Shown here: in pieces, positions 55,591 to 64,000 of the stretch
How the letters are laid out: every line of letters begins with the position of its first letter
Position numbering within the stretch: the stretch's first letter is position 1
Assembly: GCA_014843695.1 (NCBI GenBank)
Contig: CM026395.1
Coordinates: 49,148,557-49,212,556, forward strand
Direction: 5' to 3'
Source: Archivesica marissinica
Taxonomy: Eukaryota; Mollusca; Bivalvia; Venerida; Vesicomyidae
Length of the DNA stretch: 64,000 bases
The notes under the pieces: model-generated
What the model was told of the DNA's origin: nothing
Seen by the model: only the letters and a program-made list of their open reading frames with translations
Databases searched by the model: none
Position numbers and translations under genes: made by a program

Positions 55591-57112
55591 CGTTACAATA
55601 TTGCCCAATGCTGAAGTAATCACCAGCCATGCCCAGCTACAGTAGCATGCGATGCAAAAATTGCTAGAAGTTGTGCAAATGGCCGGTATTTGAACGTTCC
55701 TCATTTTAACCGAGTTTGTAAATATTGTAACGTCATAGTAAAGTAATTGTGACGGCATATTCGCGCATAATTTACATAATAATAAACATGCAGAACGCAC
55801 ACTGTTGTGTACTATATATTTCCTAGTTGTTTGGTTTTAGTTTCATGCATTTAAACGCTGCATTTGATACGCAAAGTAATTAATACGAGTAACAACAAAT
55901 AAGGTGTGAACTACTTTTTGTTGCGTTTACTATTCACTTAGAACCGACCACATAACGCACGTCATTGATTGTTACTGAAGCATAGGTACATGAAACTTTA
56001 CAAATTCAATGAATTTGGAAAGATTATGTTATAAATAGGATCGTATATTTGTGTTCATTTGTTATTGAAATTTATTTAACTTGTCTTCTAAAATCACTAT
56101 AAACTCGCATGCGGGCAGTTGTTGGTGTAAACCGTATTTATTCCAATAAATGTACATGTATAACACACAAAATGTTACAAATTACATAAATTGTGAATGG
56201 TTTGGATTGGAAAACAAGTTTTCAGAAAACTTATATTAATTCCTCTCCAAAGCAGTTTTTAGAAGACTCGTTAAATAAATTCAATAACAAATGACCACTC
56301 ATTTAATATTCAATATATAGCTCACACGTACAGAACATATATTTTAATTTTGATCACAGTGTTTTTATTTTACTGTAAGTATTACAACAAAGAGCTAACT
56401 GATAGTTTACGGTAGATCGATGATCGTATTGACACTGATGTATGCAGTTGCATGAACCAGTCACGCCACATTGTCGACATTCGAAGGCGTTTTGATAATA
56501 TTATATTGTATAATACATATATGCAACAATCACAACCATATTACAAATACATAATTAGCAAATGGGTTGGGCCACAACTTCGGACAACATTTGTGATTGG
56601 CACTCCCCATTAATTTATGATTGTCGATTTTTCTATTACCTCCCTTAGCAGATAAAGTCCTATTTATCCCGAAATGCATAATGATTCTTTAAATTGGAAT
56701 CCGGGGCTTTGTTTTAACTGCTGTACCTAACCAGCTAAATGTGATTTCAATATTTAATAATTACATAATTTTAGGATGAGTAAACGGATGAAAATTGATA
56801 GCATATTGTGCAAAGGTGTTGTGCAAAGGAAACCACGATGACAACAAAGGAAACCAAATATAAAAACCTACCTCATTTAAAGAGTATTCAGGGGGCAGTA
56901 ACTGACCAATGTATCATTGAATTCGTTGAATAACATGACAGTGTCTAGATGAACCTGTCTTGCAATTATTCTTGATTGGAATTTGGTATAACCTAGATAA
57001 GCAATGAGCATCTATTTGTTGACAGTATGTACACTATAACCCAGTTTGATACATCAGCCACATACACAATCAAACCTGTCTTAAAGGCCTGCAGGTTGAC
57101 CTATATTTGACC
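55591..57112. other. no gene seen
   Basis: AT-rich unique sequence. A degraded shared SINE tail may be present at 56205-56245 (AAAACAAGTTTTCAGAAAAC TTATATTAAT). No coding region. Confidence 0.45.
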
Positions 57113-57201
57113 TTAAACACACGAGGAATAGCGGTACAAATCTGACGGTCGACGCACTAAACACACGAGGAATAGCGGTACAAATCTGACGGTCGACGCA
57201 C
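57113..57201. repeat. 44-bp tandem duplication x 2
   Basis: Two identical copies of AAACACACGAGGAATAGCGG plus TACAAATCTGACGGTCGACGCAC. Confidence 0.95.
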
Positions 57202-57353
57202 ATCGTATTTGCCACATGCGAGGCCCTGCATGGTATACATCTAATACATGAGCACCACTTATATCTATTATGACCCACGTACATATCAGAGGTTATAAAT
57301 TGCTGAAATTGAAGTTCTGTATTTTTATAGTACTTACAACTGGTATAAACAAT

Positions 57354-57848
57354 TCAACTCCACTTATGGCCCAAATAAGGCTGGTTGCGCGGGTTAGGCA
57401 GCCAGTTCCTGCATTGCTGTACCACACATTCAGGCATCAGTTCCCTCTTATGCCAAGTACAGTCTCCTCTTCTAGCCGCTACTTTTCTCTCTATATATCT
57501 GACATCTTTCCATGCGCCACAATTATATAGCATTGCCCAAAACCTCCTGTATAGAAGCTTTCTCTCATGTGAATTTAGATTATGCGGTGGACGATTATTA
57601 GCAGGCCACCAAAGTTGTTTGTTCTGTTCATTTATTATGCAAGGGGAACACAAGCACAGTGGACACTCAGCAACACCTTCAGCATGCTGAGGCATAGGGG
57701 GAGGTACGTAAGCAGCCTCTGCAACGGGCATGGCGGTGGCTGTTTCTTCTATTTCCATCTCTACGTCCCAGTTCTTATTTTGCAAGAAAGTCAGCAATTC
57801 TTTTCTCTGCTCATCAGTTACATACATTGTTATTTTACTCAATGGCAT
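57354..57848 (-). CDS. 164-aa cysteine-containing ORF, function unknown
   Basis: Open from ATG at 57848 to a stop at 57354. Residues 1-30 are charged and helical (TDEQRKELLTFLQNKNWDVE), 31-58 are an Ala/Pro-rich linker, and 62-70 hold CPLCLCSPC (Cys62, 65, 67, 70), a possible zinc site. The rest is rich in Trp, Arg and aromatic residues (RRFWAMLYNCGAWKDVRYIE; RELMPECVVQQCRNWLPNPR) and ends PYLGHKWS. I have an impression of similar proteins repeated in other invertebrate genomes, which would suit a gene spread by mobile elements, but cannot name the family. No broken codon is visible. There is no neighbouring gene to give context. It may be a real gene or a well-preserved element ORF. Confidence 0.5.
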   Translation of the reverse strand: MPLSKITMYVTDEQRKELLTFLQNKNWDVEMEIEETATAMPVAEAAYVPPPMPQHAEGVAECPLCLCSPCIINEQNKQLWWPANNRPPHNLNSHERKLLYRRFWAMLYNCGAWKDVRYIERKVAARRGDCTWHKRELMPECVVQQCRNWLPNPRNQPYLGHKWS

Positions 57849-58844
57849 CTTGTAGAAATCGGCAGAATATGTGTAATACTCGTATGTTCAAGAGATTATA
57901 ATTATAATATTATACATGTACTCATAGCATTCACTGTGATTATTATGTAGCATCAATATCGAACAGAATATGAAAGTGACGAAACTCCGACCTTACAAAC
58001 AATATAGATCCTGATCAGTTTAACAGTTTATTCGTAATTCAAGGCCTCCGGCCCATACACATATATTATATACATGCATACAAATTATCAGTCTCAGTGA
58101 TTACGCTACGGCTGATGAGGCACCTACATAACATGTAATCTATGTCCCTGGGCTGATCTGGATTATGTAGTTTGAATACTCATAACTATCAATTTTCTTT
58201 ACAATCAATAATATACGTTTACTTAAATTGTCAGGGCCTCATTTTGACTAATTCTCAGCTCACAGAGTGATCGTGCATATTAACCGTTAGAAAATACCTA
58301 CATACGCCAAATTATACTGAATGTACTGCTACATTGTTGATACAAGCCACTAATCACATGGAACAGGTAGTAAAGTATAAATCTTTACAATTGGACGGGG
58401 TCAAACTGCAGGCCTTTAAGCACAGAAAATGGCTGCTTAGCACAGGTGACTGCTTAATAGAGGACAACTGTATAATAACGCAACATATTGGGAGTATGGA
58501 AACTGGCTGCATAATACGGGTCGGCTGCTTAATGGATGTGACCGTATGCACATATATGAGAATTTTCTATTTGAATCAATGAATCAAACATGGCTGTGTT
58601 AAAATACATAGACACGTTTAGACCATATGTAAATAAACTATATATTGCACCGCCATCACGCTTGTACGAGTATACATCAAATTGGTGTCGGGGCCGTTTT
58701 CAGAAGAAGAGACGAAGAAATATCGGCACAATTTCAAGTCCTAAATATCCGTCGAATGAATTCAATCACTAAGCAATCATGATTTATCAGAACTCAATTA
58801 GATGCTGTCTCTTTTTTCTTCTATTTTCCATTTATAAAACAAAC
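57849..58844. other. no gene seen
   Basis: AT-rich unique sequence; short open frames on both strands without motifs. Confidence 0.5.
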
Positions 58845-58925
58845 ACCTTGCGGGGACTTGCATTCTCAAATGACCTTGCAATGTGTGTGAGGTGCCTTGC
58901 TCGTGGATATTAATGTCGTTTCGTG
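58845..58925 (-). mobile_element. SINE-E fragment
   Basis: CCTTGCGGGGACTTGCATTC and GCAATGTGTGTGAGGTGCCT match the copy at 61730-61918. Confidence 0.55.
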
Positions 58926-59885
58926 ACACACCACTGGTCTTGACATACCGCGGCATACGCACATGTTCGGAACGAGGTAAAATAACGCCACCTATCATTA
59001 TTTCGCTTGGATCAGTATCGACCCAGAAAGATATACATATGTTGATACACAAGAAATCCTAACTGTCAACATAAATGGTATGTAAACCACTTATGAAAGA
59101 TGCTTACCTCAATATCAAGTTCCATGTAAAATTACACCACCCCTTGTACATCATATACATGTATATTTATCTTCATTCTAGCTTTGTAAAATGGCCGTCT
59201 TCTATCTGATATTTATGAATGAAACTGTTTTGATCATGTGTGTTGGTGATACGTACTTCCTGTAAAGTTATATCAAATATGGGCATAAAATAAGCTCTGA
59301 CAAGTGCTTTTTCTACTGAATGTTTCCTTCTCGAAATTACTAGTTGATGTTCATATCTTTGGATCATTGTCCTGTGGTGTATGTGGTGATATATCCAGGT
59401 ACCCGCATTGTAGTATTCATAAAGACATGACCTTAGTTTGTCCTGTTTATTCTAAACAATTTATTTTGCAACGATTTCAAAAAAACTGTTTGCTGATATC
59501 GGGTGGCAGATTAAAAAGATGTGTTTGCTAAAATGATAAATTTAGTGTTAGACTTATAATTTTATAGATTATGGTCTATATCAAATACTCACACAATTGC
59601 ATTATGACTACCTTTGTATAAACACCCAAATCAGGGAACCGGCCATTTCGGCCGGAGTATACCCGGAAATACTGTTTACGTAACTGCTGATACAATGCCG
59701 CCAAAACTATGATATTAAGACACAGTGGTTCCCAATAGTATTTCGACTTTGTGTCTTTGTAATGTTGAAGTGGATAAGTCATAGGATGAAGCAAAAAAAC
59801 AGAAGGTTCCATTTAGGTACATACTAGTATTTAATAGCTAGTGCCGCGGTAAAGGTGGCGGATGCGTGATGCGTGAAACCGATCT
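58926..59885. other. no gene seen
   Basis: Unique sequence between a SINE fragment and the LINE remnant. Confidence 0.5.
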
Positions 59886-61620
59886 CATTGCTGAGGAATG
59901 TATTTAAAAATTGTTTATTTAGACTCACAATGTGAAGTGAAATGGGTTAAAGTTGAAACTTCAAAAGGTGAAAACATTCTCGTATGTTCATTTTACCGAG
60001 AACCAAATTCAACTCTATTGAGGCTCTAGAAGAATTTGAAAACTCTTATAAGCATAGATAGCAACGGAAAGTATACAAATTCGAAGACATTTCTTGCAGG
60101 AGACTTTAATTTGGGAGATATTGATTGTATTGGAACCTTTGGTGCTCATTATCTGGAGGTAGGGACAAAACACAATGTGATAAAATGATTGAGATTTTTA
60201 AAAATGCATACATGGAACAAACTCACCAAAATAAAATCTTAGACTCGCTATTGACTAGTCTTTCGGGACTTATTGAATGACACACTATATCCCCCATATA
60301 GGTCTTAGTGATCACGATATCCGTTCCGTTTTCTCACGCATAACACCACAGTAATTAACAAAAACACTCATAGAACTGTGTATAACTTCATGAAAACCGA
60401 TTGAAATAACATCAGAGCAGATGTGTCCAATGTTCGTGATACTTTTATGAAAGGAAATCCTTACTCTAAACCAGTAGAGACTAATTGGATTGATTAAAAT
60501 GCTATCTTTGCAACTATGAAGAAATTTGACACTGAAGGGAAAATCGGAAATACCTTGGCTGAATAGAAAGATAAAAACAATGATAAGGAAAAAACACAGA
60601 CTATAGGAAACCAAATATATCGTGAACACTTCTTTACATACCGTAATGAAGTGAGAAATACACTTTACACCTCGTATTATAATTTATAACCATATAAATA
60701 CATGTAGTTTGTTAGATCCTTAAAATGATCGTTCTCCAAAAACCTTCTGGAAACATATAAAGTCGCGAAAACAGGACGCAATGAGTATCGGAACACTAAA
60801 GGGTAATGGTAACATAGCTGTATGTGCTCAAGCAAAGGCCGAATTATTAAATGTACCATTCTGCTCGGTATTTACAGTGAAAAACATGCACATCTTACCG
60901 GATAAAGGATATATCCACAGGCTATATGTTAAAAAGGGCCAGTGGACCTGAGAAAATTCCAATCTCGGTATTGAAAGAGACTCAATCCGAAATATCACCC
61001 ATTTTAAGGACATTATTCCAACAGTCACTAGATACTTCACAAATTCCTACGGATTGGAAGAACGCAAACGTAGTACCGATATTAAAAAAGGGCGATAGAA
61101 CAAAACCATCAAACTATAGACCCGTTTCATTGACAGCTGTTATTTCAAAGATGTTAGAACATATTGTAGTTTCACAAATCATGAATCACCTAGATGGTAA
61201 TAATATTCCTCAGGAAAACCAGCATAGATTTCGACCAAACAGATCTTGCGAAGCATAACGTATTCTTACAGCAGACGATATTAACAAACATCTGGATAAA
61301 GGTCCCCAGGTTGATATGGCGATATTAGATTTTGCTAAAGCCTTTGATAAGATCTAGCATCGGAGACTATCAGTTAAGATATCTTACTATGGAATCCAGG
61401 ACGACACTCTATCATGGGTGAATGAATTCCTCAGTGATCGACAACAAGTATAGTAATGTTAATGAAAGAGCACAGCAATCACTAGTACGACCAAAGGTGA
61501 AATACAGTTCAATTATCATGACCAACAAGGTAACATTAAACAAATTGAACAGGGACAAAGGAATGGTGCAAGATTTGTACCAAATAGACCATATAATTAT
61601 CAACAACCTGGAAGTGTAAC
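59886..61620 (+). pseudogene. non-LTR retrotransposon (LINE) remnant: endonuclease and partial RT
   Basis: LINEs copy themselves by target-primed reverse transcription. The first part (59900-60180) shows an APE-type endonuclease: VCSFYREPNS and, after a frame change, FLAGDFNLGDID. A poorly preserved middle follows. The RT begins near 60930 with SGPEKIPISVLKETQSEISP, then PTDWKNANVVPILKKGDRTK and NYRPVSLTAVISKMLEHIVV, followed after a stop at 61256-61258 by VDMAILDFAKAFDKI (motif A, first catalytic Asp) and WVNEFLSDRQ. It then jumps, at about 61440-61465, to ERAQQSLVRPKVKYSSIIM, which belongs after the YxDD motif. The polymerase active-site segment is therefore deleted. Many stops and frame changes. 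Confidence 0.85.
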
Positions 61621-61729
61621 AACTATGATCCAGCTGTTGAATTGGCCAACACTAACATGTGTACATAGAAGAACTACTTTTGACCCGATTTTAGTAGCAG
61701 TACCCATATGTATGTATGTTCCATTAATG

Positions 61730-61918
61730 TCAAACCCCTTGCGGGGACCTAGACATGTTTTCCTGGGCAGAATTAGCCGACCTAAGTGGTTAACCAGTAC
61801 TAAGCAATGTGTGTGAGGTGCCTTGCTCAATGACACTACATACGTGGCCTGACCGAGTATCGAACCCGGGACCGTTCGATTCCAAATCCGACGCTCTACC
61901 ACTGGACCACGGACGCCA
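61730..61918 (-). mobile_element. SINE-E, tRNA-like head, minus orientation
   Basis: On the minus strand the head reads GTGGCGTCCGTGGTCCAGTG, GTAGAGCGTCGGATTTGGAA and the B box GGGTTCGATACTCGG. The body includes the complement of AATGTGTGTGAGGTGCCTTG and CCTTGCGGGGACCTAG. Related fragments are at 58845 and about 62440-62495. Confidence 0.65.
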
Positions 61919-62849
61919 CACCTAGATATAACCCATAGTTATATCATCCCACTCAAGCAACAGTTAAATCTACAAGACATAAGGACTAGTCACCTAATGA
62001 AACTACTAACTTACACGTGTAAACTAAATGTACACGTATCGACACTCATTCTTCCCGCGGACGAGTGCTGTTTGGAATCAGCTTCCTGCGTCAGTGGACC
62101 TTGTGTCAACTTTGGTCAGCTTCACGATAGCTGTTCAACAGCCGGGACTGGTGTAGGGACTCGTGTAGGGACTTGTGACTTATTGTATAGTGTAAATACA
62201 AGTTAGGAATTTAAACTTTCACAAACGCAAACTTATGCGGTCACCATTAGCAGAGCGTTCGACATCACACATGCACACACTCTTGACGTAGATGTCTGCA
62301 TAGCGGATGTTGTCGAAGTGGTAACCTATACCACAGGCACAAGACACAAACAATTGTGTTGGCCCTATGGCCATATAGTAAGTAATGTTTACTTTCAGTA
62401 GGGCAAACAAATAAGTTTGTGCCTGTGACCTATACTTTATCCTACAGACCGGCAAGTGCCGTGACCGAGTATCGAACCCTAGACGCCTTTGAATATTGGA
62501 TGTGCATCAAGTGACCATATATACAAGTTTTATGGAGCTGTTATTGAATATATGTAAGTGTTTGATTGTTTTAGCACCAACGCAATGAGTTACGTCCCTT
62601 GTTTATAAACACTCCATTTGTAAGGTGTTAATTTTCGTGAGTTTTGAATGTTTGATTGATTTCTTTTTATTCTTAGAAATAAGTACCTGTAGTTGACTTT
62701 CTGTATAAACATTGCTGAGCATGAACGTGATAGTCCGTTTTCTTTTTTGAATATGTCCAGGTACTGAAAGCTTCTTTACTGTAATATATGTTAATAGTAT
62801 CATATTGTCACTTATTTTCGCGAATAAAACGTATCATGGGTTTAGGTCA
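61919..62849. other. no gene; small SINE-E fragment near 62440-62495
   Basis: CGTGACCGAGTATCGAACCC matches the SINE-E B-box region on the minus strand. The rest is unique. Confidence 0.5.
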
Positions 62850-64000
62850 GACACCGCTATTGCAATTTCATTAGGCCACCGTTATAAAACACAGTGCCAT
62901 TAGATTTCCCACAAAAATAGTTTGGCACAAAAGACAGTAGTTTTCAACAGACTGGCCTTTGAGCCACAGGAAAATGTCAAATTTCAATGGGGTTGACCGA
63001 TTGCGTTTTTTAAAATTTCCCACTAAAGGCACCAGCCCCCTACTCTGAAGGTAATTTGGTGGTGAATGTTGCACTGACACCTGCATTTATAATATCCTGT
63101 TTATTTGTCACCAAATAGTCTGCAAATATTTTTAAATATTCCAAAATGCAGCTCATATTGTATTTTAATATTTAGAAGTCATTTTCACTATTTGTAATGT
63201 TTAATACCAATACCTATCAGTTCATGTATCAATAACTCTTAAGGGCTTCCCTACACTTTTTCAACCAATCCCAGACCACTATATCAATAACACCGTCTGA
63301 CCGTAAGCTATTGAAATTTCCATAGGCCACCATCATAAATGTCTGGAACATGTGTGCATTGGTGTTAAGAATAATCCTAAATATAGATAGATATTAAGAA
63401 TGTTAAAAATATAATTTTATTGTATTACCGTTGTGCATGTCATTTAGCTGTTTGAAGTCGACAGGTGAAATTCTCCCATTTTTTCTGCGCAGTCTTCACA
63501 AAAGAAATCTGAATGATTTATTATTTAGTACATTTCATGTGTATGAACAATTGGATATTAAATGAAATCTTATTTGGTTCACCGTAATGGCATGGAGATA
63601 AATCTTGTAAACATTTTCATCTATTTCGAGTTCTATTTTTGTTTTTCGCAATAATCAAATATTCAAAATGGACGATTTGGAATGGCGAAACTCTGCCATG
63701 AAATTTAAACGTTGATTTCATGTATAGTATTGTGTCAAGAGACGTTATAGACTGTGCAGAATTCAAATATCGGTATTGTGTGTTCATCTTGTTAACAATT
63801 TTAATTTATAAAAACGACTAGAATATAAAATATGCTACGCGTAATTGACGTTTAGCATTTAGACTTTGAAAAATGCCTGGATAGTAAAATGTCACATTTT
63901 TCAAGCCTAAATATTTGGACTAAAATGACAGTAGTTTCCAATAGACTGACCTTTGGACCACAATAACATTTGAAATTGCAATAGGGTTTTTTTAATTTCC
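62850..64000. repeat. diverged direct repeats
   Basis: CATTAGGCCACCGTTATAAA (62869) resembles CCATAGGCCACCATCATAAA (63319). ACAGTAGTTTTCAACAGACT GGCCTTTG (about 62933) resembles ACAGTAGTTTCCAATAGACT GACC (about 63928), each followed by similar AT-rich sequence. They look like remnants of an old repeated unit, too diverged to define by eye. Confidence 0.45.

Noticed and set aside
55471..55800. Minus-strand ORF of 109 aa
   Set aside because: Begins in unique AT-rich DNA and ends in MITE-2; no motif.

Overview
The window looks like gene-poor, repeat-dominated chromosomal DNA of a metazoan, most plausibly a marine invertebrate of the mollusc/lophotrochozoan type. That placement is an inference from the mobile-element complement: a Polinton/Maverick, a Tc1/mariner element, non-LTR retrotransposon remnants, many tRNA-headed SINEs, several MITEs and long minisatellites. 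I recognised no ordinary host gene or exon. Almost everything that can be read is mobile, formerly mobile or tandemly repeated.

Layout. 1-235: G-rich minisatellite. 398-1397: 1000-N assembly gap. 1398-8341: about 112 copies of a 61-bp satellite. 9.36-16.6 kb: SINEs, two of which (10.06-11.23 and 13.31-15.51 kb) have had internal segments amplified into long minisatellites. 16.7-17.2 kb: a MITE with a SINE nested in it, with a visible target-site duplication. 17.47-19.07 kb: a complete but dead Tc1-like transposon. 19.7-26.8 kb: MITEs, an inverted-repeat element, a (TGCG)n microsatellite and SINEs. About 27.2-38.9 kb: a decayed Polinton with genes on both strands. These are PolB (heavily broken), integrase (open), a packaging ATPase (internally deleted), a putative major capsid protein (frameshifted), a putative minor capsid protein and several small membrane-anchored or unknown proteins. 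39.1-39.35 kb: (GGGT)n. 40.4-40.9 kb: 3' end of a LINE. 42.5-56 kb: SINEs plus a 3.4-kb DNA transposon with about 215-bp terminal inverted repeats and an XPG/FEN-like nuclease motif set (Academ-like), inserted in a SINE; a third SINE-derived minisatellite; further MITEs. 57.35-57.85 kb: an intact-looking 164-aa Cys-containing ORF of unknown function. 59.9-61.6 kb: a decayed LINE with an endonuclease and a partial RT. The last kilobase holds diverged repeats.

How the parts fit together. In the Polinton, PolB, integrase, ATPase and capsid-type genes would have formed a self-synthesising, virus-like transposon. Here only the integrase and some small genes are still open, so the copy is not autonomous. 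SINE families B and C have different tRNA-like heads but share a 3' tail, suggesting one LINE partner. At least three long minisatellites lie inside SINE sequence, so SINEs appear to have seeded tandem-repeat growth repeatedly at this locus.
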